DNA of 64,000 nucleotides from Fimenecus sp900545625. Its GTDB lineage: Bacteria > Bacillota > Clostridia > Oscillospirales > Acutalibacteraceae. The translations under genes and the position numbers were made by a program. The stretch spans positions 1,178,001 to 1,242,000 of the forward strand of contig OZ007023.1 of the NCBI GenBank assembly GCA_963931525.1, in the 5' to 3' direction. Shown piece after piece: positions 1 to 6,977 of the stretch (position 1 is the first letter of the stretch; every line of letters starts with the position of its first letter). The notes under the pieces were generated by a model. It was not told the DNA's origin, made no database searches, and saw only the letters and a list, made by a program, of their open reading frames with translations.

Positions 1-902
1 TGCTGGACGCGGTCGAATACTTCCCGCGGAATAATGGCCGGATGATTGTTCTGTACATAGTATTGCGGCCGGTCTGTGTTTTTGCATTTCTTCTTGCTGA
101 TGCAGTCTGCCACATAGGTCTTGCACAGCAGCGCATCCCCCTTATACTTTTCATTCCGGAGGATGGACTGGATCGTTGTGGTGCTCCATGTCTGCTTGCC
201 GGTCGGAGACAGAATGTGCTGTTCTTCCAGCTTCTGTTTGATCAGGCGGATACTGTCCCCTTCGAGATACCGCTCATAGATGAACTGTACTGTATCCGCT
301 TCTTCCGGCACGATTTCCGGTTTCCCGTCCTCTCCCTGACGGTATCCGAGAAAATTCTTGTAGCTGATCGCCACATTGCCTTTTTCGGCACTTTTTTGCT
401 TGCCCCATTTGACGTTCCCGCTGAGAGATTCGGACTCTGACTGGGCAAAAATCCCATGCATGCTGATGTAGATTTCACTTGTCATGTGCATGGTATTGAG
501 ACCTTCCTTTTCGAAGATCACAGGGATTCCCAGCGCTTTCAGTTCGCGTATATAGGTCAGGCAGTCAACCGTGTTGCGGGCAAACCGTGATACCGACTTG
601 GTGATGATCTGATCAATCTTTCCCTGACGGCACATCCGAATCATTTTCATGAAATCCTTGCGCTTGTATGCCTGCGTGCCGCTGATGCCCTCGTCAGCAA
701 ATATTCCAGCCAGTGACCATTCGGGATTGCTCATGATTTTGTCGGTATAGGCGTTTACCTGTGCCTCAAAACTCAATTCCTGGTCATCGGAATCCGTGGA
801 TACCCGGCAGTAGGCTGCTGTGCGGAGTTGCCGTTTTACTTTCGTGGTATCTTCCGGCAGGACTGTCGGCGGGATTACGGTTACCCGCTTTTGAGTTGTC
901 AT
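1..902 (-). CDS. Large serine recombinase, third of a triplet (3' part cut by window edge)
   Basis: Translating the minus strand from the ATG at 902 gives an open frame to the window edge that starts MTTQKRVTVIPP and contains AAYCRVSTDSDDQELSFEAQ, the N-terminal resolvase catalytic motif with the nucleophile Ser in RVS. Further on come KSVSRFARNTVDCL and the start of the recombinase DNA-binding domain (GNVKWGKQKSAEKGN, SILRNEKYKGDALL). It is a site-specific integrase of the large serine family, and acts on the element's attachment sites. The stop of the upstream catalytic-less recombinase overlaps this start as ATGA (899-902), so translation is coupled. An in-frame ATG at 911 is a possible alternative start. 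About 300 residues are visible; the zinc-ribbon and coiled-coil C-terminus lie outside the window. Confidence 0.93.
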   Translation of the reverse strand, partial: MTTQKRVTVIPPTVLPEDTTKVKRQLRTAAYCRVSTDSDDQELSFEAQVNAYTDKIMSNPEWSLAGIFADEGISGTQAYKRKDFMKMIRMCRQGKIDQIITKSVSRFARNTVDCLTYIRELKALGIPVIFEKEGLNTMHMTSEIYISMHGIFAQSESESLSGNVKWGKQKSAEKGNVAISYKNFLGYRQGEDGKPEIVPEEADTVQFIYERYLEGDSIRLIKQKLEEQHILSPTGKQTWSTTTIQSILRNEKYKGDALLCKTYVADCISKKKCKNTDRPQYYVQNNHPAIIPREVFDRVQ

Positions 903-1744
903 CTGTTCCATTCAGTTTCCTCTTTTCCGGCTGCCTGATCGCTTATCCGTTTCAGTCTGATCGTGTCGTCATCTATCAGATGTACAGCTGCAACCATTTG
1001 TTTGATTTTCCGTATAAAATCGGGAGAGCATGGATCGGCATTCCGAAAATCCATACTCTCCCTTGGGACAGTCCGATTCAATTGATATTGCTGTGCGGCA
1101 CATTCATAAATCTTTTTCTGCAGGGAATCACCATCCGCATCGAGTCTTTGCAGATCCCGTTCTATCTCATTGTTCAGCCTGCGTATATCAGTCGCAAGCT
1201 CATCGGATGGCTTCTGTGTTTCGGCTGGCATGAACGAAAGCTGTTCACTTGTTTTATCCCACAGTTCTTTGTCTGTGATGCAGTAGACCGCTTTGCAGTC
1301 GGGATTGGTGCAGTAGTGCTTTGTCGTGTTTTTCCAGCGGGCGTCATATCGCCGTATAACCGGGTGCCCGCATTTCCCGCATAGGATCGGGATTACAGAG
1401 GATGAAAACACTTCCTGACGGTTGCAGCCTTTCTGGGTATTCCTTTCTGCCATAATCTGCTGCACTTCCTGAAAAGTTGACTCATCAATGATTGGCGGAT
1501 ATTGGTCCGTTCCCAGATACCGCTGGTCAGTCAGTATCCGCTGTACACGGTTTTTGTTCCAGGTGTACTTGCCGGGGGCATATTCGATTTTGTCTTCCGA
1601 CAATTCTTCGGCTTTCGCCTTCAGCGATGTTCCCTGTATGTACTCCCTGAAAATACCACGCAGGGTTTCCGTCTGCTGCCGGTTGATCTCAATCCGGCCG
1701 TTTTCCATCGTGTATCCAAACGGGATGATCATTTTCTTCTGCAC
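899..1744 (-). CDS. Recombinase-like protein without catalytic domain (middle of serine recombinase triplet)
   Basis: 281 residues. The protein begins directly with the 'Recombinase' DNA-binding domain (PFGYTMENGRIEINRQQ), followed by a zinc ribbon (LCGKCGHPV then CTNPDC, about residues 117-150) and a charged helical tail. The N-terminal resolvase domain of about 150 residues, with its catalytic Ser, is absent, so it cannot cut DNA alone. It overlaps the first recombinase by 16 bases and the third by an ATGA, which points to a complex made in fixed proportion. I infer a DNA-binding or architectural partner that changes att-site choice or direction. It does not look like a decayed pseudogene: the frame is intact and has its own start with a GGTGCAGAAG-like RBS region. 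Confidence 0.88.
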   Translation of the reverse strand: MQKKMIIPFGYTMENGRIEINRQQTETLRGIFREYIQGTSLKAKAEELSEDKIEYAPGKYTWNKNRVQRILTDQRYLGTDQYPPIIDESTFQEVQQIMAERNTQKGCNRQEVFSSSVIPILCGKCGHPVIRRYDARWKNTTKHYCTNPDCKAVYCITDKELWDKTSEQLSFMPAETQKPSDELATDIRRLNNEIERDLQRLDADGDSLQKKIYECAAQQYQLNRTVPRESMDFRNADPCSPDFIRKIKQMVAAVHLIDDDTIRLKRISDQAAGKEETEWNR

Positions 1745-3315
1745 CTCCTGGTATAATATTGCGGAAGCTGTTCTGTCACTTCCAGCCCGCCCTTGATATG
1801 AATCCGCAGCTCTGTATCGGACAGCACAGTGGCGTATTGGATCACAGAACGTATCAAATCCTCGTCATAGACGGTTATTTCGCCGTCCATATCGTCCAGC
1901 GTGTCTTTCAGCTCATGGAGTTCTGCCAGTAAATCGTCATTCTCATTCTGTTTCAGCAATGTCCGGCGCTGTGAGCGCAGGGCGTTGATCTTATCGCCGA
2001 GCGCGTTGCTTTGTGCGGCAAAATCAGCGGTTTCCAAGATTCCGGATGCGAGAAGGTCGGCGATGACAAGGCTTTGCTTGGAAAGGGAGGCGATCTGCTG
2101 ATCGATCTCCCAAATTTTCACCTGCGTTCCGTTTCTTTTGCTCTGTAGGGTTTCCATGCGGGTTATGAGCGGAAGGAGGATTTCTTCTCTGTGACAATAG
2201 AGCGTGTTGACGCATCGGAGAAAAGCGGCGCACACATCGGTTTCCGGCAAAGTGACTCCGCTGCATTTCGACCGGCCGCTGGTACTGTATGCACAGCCCC
2301 AAACGATTCCGCTTTTCCTCTTGATCCTGCGGAAGGTATGGCCGCATTCCCCGCAGACCAGCATTCGTGACAGCGCATGACCGCCTCCGGTTGTATCGGT
2401 ATTTCTTCGGGAAGCTTCCAGAGCGAGAATCGCCTCGCGTTCCTCTCTGGTCCAGATCGCCGGGAGTGCGTTTTCGACATAGTACTGGGGACGGGAACCG
2501 TCATTCAGGATTTTACGCGGCGGCCACTCATTGGTGGTAATATGCTTTTGAAGCAGGGCGTCCCCAACATACCGCTCATTATTCAGGATATAATCAATGG
2601 CAAAGGCTGTCCATTTCCGTCCTCTGTTGGTGATCCCATTCTGATTAAGATAATCTGCAATCTTTTGTTTTCCGCAGCCCTGCAGGTACATGTCTTTGAT
2701 CTGATTGACGACTTTTGCTTCCTCTGGATGGATGACATGTTCTGAACTGCTGATGAGGGCATAGCCATATGCGGGGCAGCAACCGAGGAATTCTCCTTTT
2801 TTCATCCTCGTTTCATAACTCCACCGCATATTGTTGCCGTGGGATATGGACTCGTCCTGCGCCTGTGTGCCGGACATTGCAAGCAGCACCTCGCTCGGCA
2901 TATCTGCTGTATCAATGCCCTCCTTTTCAAACAGGACGCTTACCCCATACCGGGCAAGCAGCCGGACCGTTTCCAAGCAGTCCACGGTGTTGCGTGCGAA
3001 CCGGGATACCGATTTGGTAATCACCCGGTCGATCCTGCCTTTTTTACAGTCCGCGATGAGACGATTGAAATCCTCACGTTTTTTGGTACCTCTGCCGCTG
3101 ATGGCTTCGTCCGCATAGACGTCCACCAGCTCGGCGTTTTCCATTTTGCCGACCATTTCCGTATAATACTTCACCTGGGCGGCAAAGGACAGTTCCTGAT
3201 CGCTCGAATCACTGGACACCCGGCAGTACGGTGCATACCGTACCCGCGGTGCGCTATCTGCCGATGGTTCTCTGTTTGGCAGGATAGCGGTGATGGTTCT
3301 CGGTGCTGTCTGCAT
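1729..3315 (-). CDS. Large serine recombinase, first of the triplet
   Basis: 528 residues. The N-terminal resolvase domain carries APYCRVSSDSSDQELSFAAQ (about residues 28-47; catalytic Ser in RVS) and SVSRFARNTVDCLETV. Next come the recombinase domain (RNTDTTGGG, NNERYVGDALLQKH), a zinc ribbon (LVCGECGHTFRRIKRK then CAYS...KCSG) and a predicted coiled coil around residues 395-470. This is the full architecture of phage/ICE integrases of the TndX/TnpX type. The start at 3315 has AAAGGAGGAAAAC just upstream. The two following recombinase genes overlap it in series, so all three share one mRNA. Together they should excise and integrate the element. Confidence 0.95.
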   Translation of the reverse strand: MQTAPRTITAILPNREPSADSAPRVRYAPYCRVSSDSSDQELSFAAQVKYYTEMVGKMENAELVDVYADEAISGRGTKKREDFNRLIADCKKGRIDRVITKSVSRFARNTVDCLETVRLLARYGVSVLFEKEGIDTADMPSEVLLAMSGTQAQDESISHGNNMRWSYETRMKKGEFLGCCPAYGYALISSSEHVIHPEEAKVVNQIKDMYLQGCGKQKIADYLNQNGITNRGRKWTAFAIDYILNNERYVGDALLQKHITTNEWPPRKILNDGSRPQYYVENALPAIWTREEREAILALEASRRNTDTTGGGHALSRMLVCGECGHTFRRIKRKSGIVWGCAYSTSGRSKCSGVTLPETDVCAAFLRCVNTLYCHREEILLPLITRMETLQSKRNGTQVKIWEIDQQIASLSKQSLVIADLLASGILETADFAAQSNALGDKINALRSQRRTLLKQNENDDLLAELHELKDTLDDMDGEITVYDEDLIRSVIQYATVLSDTELRIHIKGGLEVTEQLPQYYTRRCRRK

Positions 3316-3431
3316 ATGTTTTCCTCCTTTCGGCAGCCATTGTTTTTCTCATGGTGTTGTCTGTCTCCTTTCCTTATTTTGTATTTTGTGCTTTTAGGCA
3401 ACACCAACACTATCACAGGAGTTCAGACATA

Positions 3432-3445
3432 TCCAGCGACTATGG
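3432..3445. repeat. 14-base motif, copy 1
   Basis: TCCAGCGACTATGG lies in the 140-base spacer in front of the recombinase operon. An identical 14-base copy lies at 63090-63103, about 59.6 kb away, in front of the lipoprotein gene and in the same orientation. The flanks differ. It could be a protein-binding site or part of a promoter for an element-encoded factor. Confidence 0.5.
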
Positions 3446-3458
3446 ATAAAGTTATCAA

Positions 3459-3620
3459 TTAGGACATACTTAATGAAGGACTCATTTGTTCCTCTGCAAT
3501 TTTTTGAATTCCCATATATTCCTTTTCGGAAATCACGCCTTTTTCATACAGAAACCGAAGCAGGCCAAGCTCCCAGTAATAGGCCGCTGTCTGGATGGTC
3601 TGTGCTTTTTTCTCATTCAT
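3459..3620 (-). CDS. SHOCT-domain small protein
   Basis: 53 residues, MNEKKAQTIQTAAYYWELGL..., ending in SPSLSMS. The segment LLRFLYEKGVISEKEYMGIQ matches the SHOCT motif: a short C-terminal helical hairpin seen in many bacterial proteins and thought to mediate oligomerisation or nucleic-acid contacts. Its ATG at 3620 overlaps the end of the mazF-like gene by 8 bases, with GAGGTG upstream, so the two are made together. Its position next to a MazF toxin suggests a modulator, but it does not resemble MazE, so an antitoxin role is only a guess. It is the first gene seen upstream of the recombinases. Confidence 0.8.
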   Translation of the reverse strand: MNEKKAQTIQTAAYYWELGLLRFLYEKGVISEKEYMGIQKIAEEQMSPSLSMS

Positions 3621-3969
3621 GCCATTCACCTCTCATGCCAAGGCTGACCGCCATGGCCTTATTGATTTGCAGAATATCTTCATGGGAAAGCTGTCCGAGA
3701 TAATCGGACAGGCGCGTCTTATCAATGGTTCGAATTTGCTCCAGCAGGATTGTGGATTTACTTTCCAAAAATTCACAGTCAATAACGATATGTGTCGGCT
3801 GTGCCTGCTTTTTCTGTACCGAGGTTATGGGAGCGACAATCGTTGTCGGACTGAACCGGTTCCCGACATCGTTTTGCAGGATCAGGACCGGACGTGTCCC
3901 GTCCTGTTCGCTGCCAATAACGGGAGACAGATCGGCGTAGTAGATTTCGCCTCGTTTTACGTTTTTCAT
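3613..3969 (-). CDS. mazF: PemK/MazF-family endoribonuclease toxin
   Basis: 118 residues from the ATG at 3969, preceded by GGAGGAACAACGGA. The frame is open further upstream, but that part overlaps a hairpin and has no RBS. MKNVKRGEIYYADLSPVIGS, TRPVLILQND, SPTTIVAPIT and the C-terminal LLEQIRTIDKTRL are the hallmarks of MazF/PemK, which cut single-stranded RNA at short motifs. Arg in RPV and Thr in PIT are the usual active-site residues. No MazE or PemI antitoxin is adjacent; instead there is a SHOCT protein downstream and a long structured leader upstream. It may act in stabilising the element or as a growth brake during transfer. Confidence 0.9.
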   Translation of the reverse strand: MKNVKRGEIYYADLSPVIGSEQDGTRPVLILQNDVGNRFSPTTIVAPITSVQKKQAQPTHIVIDCEFLESKSTILLEQIRTIDKTRLSDYLGQLSHEDILQINKAMAVSLGMRGEWHE

Positions 3970-4000
3970 TCCGTTGTTCCTCCGAAGTTCATAAGTAAAA

Positions 4001-4053
4001 GCGCAAAGGGCGGATCGTTCCGTAAAAGCGGGCTTGTTTTCCGCCCTTTGCGC
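4001..4053 (-). promoter_or_regulatory. 14-bp perfect inverted repeat in the mazF leader
   Basis: The arms GCGCAAAGGGCGGA (4001-4014) and its exact complement (4040-4053) flank a 25-base loop, 31 bases before the mazF start. On the minus strand the second arm is followed by TTTT, so it could be a weak terminator or attenuator. It may equally hold the mazF RBS region in a folded state. Confidence 0.65.
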
Positions 4054-4485
4054 CATAACATCGTTTTGCGTATTGACCGATATTTAACCTCGTTCCCCCT
4101 CGGCCAGTGGGAACACATCTTCCGGCTGTGCATTCAGCCTCATTGGAATTTCACCACCCCGTGGTTCTCACCGGGCCGCCCTCCTTTGCTGCGACGGCTT
4201 GCGGCGGATATGCCGCTTCACGCTCGGCTTTAGGACTGGACGGAAGTATCATGATCCCTCTTGCTGGTCATCGCCTTCGGTGCGGATGCGCCGCACCGTC
4301 TGAGCCTTTGCTCAAATAGCTTGCCGGGGAGTGCCCGACAGCAAAAGGAACGTAAAAGATGTGCTGGTATGAAATTGTCAAGGTGCTGATCCGCCCCTTC
4401 GGTCATCCGGAGTGGCAGGGAGAAGAGAGAAATTCTTTTCTCACCTGTATAGGAATGAAAATCGGGTTTTGCACACCCCGCAGGA
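4054..4485 (-). ncRNA. Long structured non-coding leader between sigma factor and mazF (candidate RNA element)
   Basis: About 430 bases without a convincing gene. Read on the minus strand it folds locally: GGTGCGG/CCGCACC (4279-4297), GAGC-AAAG-GCTC (4302-4313) and a GCGGC/GCCGC pair near 4205, followed by the 14-bp repeat before mazF. A TTGACA hexamer is at 4376-4381, but the -10 region 17 bases on (CTTTTA) is weak. I infer a transcribed, structured leader or small RNA, not a gene. A short frame starting near 4165 is GC-rich and carries no recognisable protein. Confidence 0.4.
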
Positions 4486-4920
4486 TCAATTTTCCAAATA
4501 TTTTTTTAAGCAGCGTAAGATTCGCTGCTTCCGTTTGTGTATTGCATTGCGGAATACACCTATATGCTCGGCATATTCACGCTCGCTCATGCCCTTGAAA
4601 AAGAGCGCCTCAACCAGTTCCTGATCGGATCGATTCAGGGAAAGGATTGCCTTTCGCAGTGTGTTCATTAACCCTTTCTTGTCGATGAGCTTTTCAGGCC
4701 CTTCCTCATCCGATAGGAATTCATGGAAGTTTTCAACCTTTCCGTCATCGCCGCCGATGAGCGCACTGAAAGGCGTTTCATGGGCAGAATGCTTGTCATT
4801 GTTTTTGCTGATCCGCCACTCACTGCGGCGGTATTCATCGTAGACCTCTTTCGAGACCGCTGTTTCCTCATATTGAGATATAACGGTATTCCAAACCAAT
4901 AGGGTGTATTGTTTGGCCAT
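4486..4920 (-). CDS. Sigma-70-like RNA polymerase factor (element-encoded)
   Basis: 144 residues. The C-terminal half has a sigma region 4-type helix-turn-helix: LMNTLRKAILSLNRSDQELV then GMSEREYAEHIGVFRNAIH and a basic tail KRKQRILRCLKKYLEN. The N-terminal part (MAKQYTLLVWNTVISQYEE) matches the small ICE/Tn916-family sigma-like proteins, which lack region 2 or have a diverged one. It likely activates or directs transcription of element genes. Its leader has two long inverted repeats (4932-4978, 5018-5061), the nearer one touching the GGAGG RBS at 4929-4933, so translational or attenuation control is likely. Confidence 0.85.
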   Translation of the reverse strand: MAKQYTLLVWNTVISQYEETAVSKEVYDEYRRSEWRISKNNDKHSAHETPFSALIGGDDGKVENFHEFLSDEEGPEKLIDKKGLMNTLRKAILSLNRSDQELVEALFFKGMSEREYAEHIGVFRNAIHKRKQRILRCLKKYLEN

Positions 4921-4931
4921 TTGCCTTTCCT

Positions 4932-4978
4932 CCGTGATTTTGAGATTTTGATGGGTGAATCAAAATCCCAGATCACGG
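4932..4978 (-). promoter_or_regulatory. Hairpin adjoining the sigma-factor RBS
   Basis: CCGTGAT...GATTTTGAT pairs with ATCAAAATC...GATCACGG around a 6-base loop, with 3-base internal bulges. On the minus strand the 3' arm (ATCACGG) runs directly into GGAGG of the RBS, so folding could hide the ribosome site. Confidence 0.6.
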
Positions 4979-5017
4979 GTACCTGGCTATGGCGCTCTGC
5001 CAAAAGGCTGTATACAT

Positions 5018-5061
5018 AAGAAGTCCCTTCCGCAGCGGTAAAGCCGTGGAAAGGACTTCTT
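5018..5061 (-). promoter_or_regulatory. 14-bp inverted repeat in sigma-factor leader
   Basis: AAGAAGTCCCTTCC (5018-5031) and GGAAAGGACTTCTT (5048-5061) form a 14-bp stem with one G-U pair. No T-run follows on the minus strand, so it is not a standard terminator. With the neighbouring hairpin at 4932-4978 it suggests RNA-level control of the sigma gene. Confidence 0.55.
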
Positions 5062-5090
5062 GTCATCGTACAAAGCGGATGCGGGGACGC

Positions 5091-5163
5091 AAAAAAAGCA
5101 CCGTAAAAGCGGAATCACAAATCAGGCATGGTTATCCTGTCGGATTCCGGCTTTGTACGGTGC
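5091..5163 (-). terminator. Rho-independent terminator after the LexA/ImmA operon
   Basis: Minus strand GCACCGTA-C-AAAGC-C-GGAATC pairs with GATTCCGCTTTTACGGTGC (two one-base bulges) and is followed by seven T (5091-5097). It lies 50 bases past the zinc-ribbon gene and separates the LexA-ImmA operon from the sigma gene. Confidence 0.9.
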
Positions 5164-5213
5164 AAGGGCAGTCACGATCATCAGATCGGCTCCGCATACG
5201 CGATATAAAGTCG

Positions 5214-5519
5214 TTATTTGTTATTCAGTTTTTTGAAGTAGTTCTCGCTGTAGTATTTTCTCTTGAGCCGCCAGCTACCTTTTTGCTTCCGGAAGTAGGC
5301 GAAGTTCATGATATATTGCGATTTGCATTTGGGGCACTTGGAAATGAAGTGTCCGCTGACATCCGAAAACACCCGGTCAATGACAAACTGGCATTTGGGG
5401 CATCTTACTTCCCGCACAGAAAGTCCAGCTGCTTCTCTTTCGCACAGTTCCAGCTTGGCTTGTATGTCCGGCGGTGGCGGCGGACGGTCATATCGCTGTT
5501 TTCCCTGGCCGTTATTCAT
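5214..5519 (-). CDS. Zinc-ribbon protein of the LexA/ImmA operon
   Basis: 101 residues from the ATG at 5519 (AAAGGTGGTGA upstream). Two CxxC knuckles, VRCPKCQFVID and SKCPKCKSQYI, about 20 residues apart form a zinc ribbon. A proline run (RPPPPPD) and an N-terminal helix precede it, and a basic aromatic tail (SWRLKRKYYSENYFKKLNNK) follows. It overlaps the end of the ImmA gene by 8 bases, so it is co-translated with the protease. The DNA- or RNA-binding ribbon suggests a role in regulation of the element. I do not recognise a named family beyond a general similarity to Com-like zinc fingers. A GTG start at 5531 is the alternative. Confidence 0.7.
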   Translation of the reverse strand: MNNGQGKQRYDRPPPPPDIQAKLELCEREAAGLSVREVRCPKCQFVIDRVFSDVSGHFISKCPKCKSQYIMNFAYFRKQKGSWRLKRKYYSENYFKKLNNK

Positions 5520-6225
5520 TTCCGTCACCACCTTTCATCATCAGCCGAAAGTATTCCGGCATATCCCTTTGCTCCAGAAGCTCATATTTCTTGAGCTGGA
5601 TCAGCATGGACGAGTAAGACACACCAAGCTCGTCCGCCATCTGCTGCATAGCAGGCTTCATCTCCGGCAGGAATACACAGTCCCCGTATACCGGGATCTT
5701 CTTTCTATGCATATGCCTGCGAACGGAGGCGGTCAAAACGGCCCGCGGCATTAGAAGCATGGCGGCCATCGTGTTTGCCTGACATTCTCCCAGATTCCAG
5801 CGGTCACGCAGTTCCGCCATGCTGTAAGTGCGCTCGGTATCATACAGCCTGTTGAAACAGGCTGTGTTTTGGGTGGGATCGGCCCGACGGAGAAGAATGT
5901 GGCTGATTTCGTGCGCTTTTACAAAACGGCAGCGGCTCCGTTCTTCCGGGTGCTGCAGAAACTGTTCCAGCACCACATAGTCCCTTGGGAAAATAACCGC
6001 CTTTTTCACTCCATTCCGCAACACTTTCAGCGCTGTGTTCCCATCAGCCGCAAATCCGATTTTATCGGGATCATCCTCGGCAATTCGTTCATACACAATC
6101 GTGACGCCCAGAAACCGGGCGACTCGGTCGATATCGATGCATTTTGGCGGCGGTTTTCCGCAGGACACTTCCACCAGTCCTTCAGCGATCTGCTCAATTT
6201 CCCTGTTTGAAACATACACCTGCAT
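5512..6225 (-). CDS. immA: ImmA/IrrE-family metallopeptidase
   Basis: 237 residues. The zinc-binding motif KAHEISHILL (His105, Glu106, His109) and the downstream NLGECQANTMAAMLLMP with the third ligand Glu are typical of ImmA/IrrE (COG2856) proteases. These cleave Xre- or LexA-like repressors to induce mobile elements; ImmA of ICEBs1 is the known example. The N-terminal part (DIDRVARFLGVTIVYERI) fits the family; the C-terminal segment has a helix-turn-helix look (ADELGVSYSSMLIQLKKYEL). The gene follows the LexA-like repressor by 24 bases, so repressor and protease form a repressor/anti-repressor pair. Confidence 0.92.
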   Translation of the reverse strand: MQVYVSNREIEQIAEGLVEVSCGKPPPKCIDIDRVARFLGVTIVYERIAEDDPDKIGFAADGNTALKVLRNGVKKAVIFPRDYVVLEQFLQHPEERSRCRFVKAHEISHILLRRADPTQNTACFNRLYDTERTYSMAELRDRWNLGECQANTMAAMLLMPRAVLTASVRRHMHRKKIPVYGDCVFLPEMKPAMQQMADELGVSYSSMLIQLKKYELLEQRDMPEYFRLMMKGGDGNE

Positions 6226-6249
6226 CTCTATCCCTCCTGTTTCAAGCGG

Positions 6250-6849
6250 CTACAGCGCTTTGATGACATGCTGGGCCACGCCTTGTATGGTACATTCCTG
6301 AACGTAGATGTCTTTCATACGGCTGTTTTCCGGATGCAACCGGACACATTGGCGCTGGTGGTCTTTGTAATACCGTTTAAGGGTGGTTTCATTCTCTACC
6401 AGTGCCACCACGATATCTCCTTCTTCCGCTGTTTTCTGTTTTCGGACAACCACCAGATCGCCGGGTTCGATTCCCGCTTCAATCATGGAATTTCCATTTG
6501 CGCGGAGAAGGAAGAATTCGCCGCTGCCGAACAGCGCTGTGGGCAGGGCAACATATTCCTCAAAGTTTTCTTCTGCGTATTCCGGCAGGCCGCAGGAGAT
6601 GGAACCCAATACTGGGGACAAGGTGAACTCTGCGTCTGCCTTTTGGGTGACGGAAGTTTCCAGTGTTTTCCCGTCATAATGCAGCCTGCCAAGCTGATTC
6701 ATCTCCCGCAAATATGCATGGATAGTGCTTCTGGAACAGCCGATGTCATTGGCAATCTCTGTAATGGACGGGGAGCGGTGATGGGCAAAAAAGAACCGCT
6801 CAACGGATTTCACGATTCTGTCCATCGTTTCTTCGCTTTTATATCTCAT
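6250..6849 (-). CDS. LexA-like self-cleaving repressor of the element
   Basis: 199 residues from the ATG at 6849, 10 bases after GGAGG; the frame is open further upstream but that part contains the promoter. Residues 1-60 form a LexA-type winged helix (SPSITEIANDIGCSRSTIHA). Residues 75-199 form the S24 peptidase domain: cleavage site SISCGLPEY with Cys86-Gly87 in place of Ala-Gly, catalytic Ser121 in NGNSM and Lys158 in TTLKRYY. The family cleaves itself with RecA-ssDNA after DNA damage. A perfect 17-base palindrome sits just after its promoter, so it probably represses itself and the immA operon. The Cys-Gly site is used by some phage repressors. Confidence 0.92.
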   Translation of the reverse strand: MRYKSEETMDRIVKSVERFFFAHHRSPSITEIANDIGCSRSTIHAYLREMNQLGRLHYDGKTLETSVTQKADAEFTLSPVLGSISCGLPEYAEENFEEYVALPTALFGSGEFFLLRANGNSMIEAGIEPGDLVVVRKQKTAEEGDIVVALVENETTLKRYYKDHQRQCVRLHPENSRMKDIYVQECTIQGVAQHVIKAL

Positions 6850-6872
6850 AAGCCATTCCTCCAAGCTGTAAG

Positions 6873-6889
6873 CCGAACAATCTGTTCGG
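6873..6889. promoter_or_regulatory. 17-base palindromic operator (SOS-box-like)
   Basis: CCGAACA-GAT-TGTTCGG on the minus strand is a perfect 7-3-7 palindrome 10 bases after the -10 of the repressor promoter. It resembles the Gram-positive SOS box CGAAC-N4-GTTCG but has a five-base spacer between those arms, which suggests a variant specific to this repressor. Confidence 0.8.
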
Positions 6890-6898
6890 GATAGGTAT

Positions 6899-6927
6899 AT
6901 TATACCAGCTTCTCTCTTTGGATTCAA
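6899..6927 (-). promoter_or_regulatory. Sigma-A promoter of the lexA-like/immA operon
   Basis: TTGAAT (6922-6927), 17-base spacer, TATAAT (6899-6904) on the minus strand, 50 bases before the repressor ATG. The operator at 6873-6889 overlaps the expected start of transcription. Confidence 0.85.
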
Positions 6928-6940
6928 TGTGCTTGGCCCA

Positions 6941-6977
6941 AAAGAAAATGAGGTGTTAAAAATCATTAACACCTCAT
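6941..6977 (-). terminator. Terminator of the 25-kb cargo operon
   Basis: ATGAGGTGTTAA pairs with TTTAACACCTCAT around a short loop, followed by TTTCTTTT on the minus strand. The stem contains the stop codon of the WYL gene. It ends the cargo transcript right before the repressor promoter. Confidence 0.85.

Noticed and set aside
761..1384. 207-residue open frame on the plus strand
   Set aside because: It lies opposite the recombinase genes, has no RBS and reads as low-similarity hydrophobic/Cys-rich sequence. It is a shadow of the minus-strand genes, as are all other long plus-strand frames.
899..1744. Middle recombinase as a truncated pseudogene
   Set aside because: The frame is intact, its start overlaps the upstream gene, and zinc-ribbon cysteines are kept. 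A functional partner role is more likely.
3279..3377. 32-codon frame on the minus strand overlapping the first recombinase start (MRKTMAAERRKTYADSTENH...)
   Set aside because: It has an AAAGGAG upstream but overlaps the recombinase RBS and start; no similarity is evident. It could be a leader peptide, but support is too thin.
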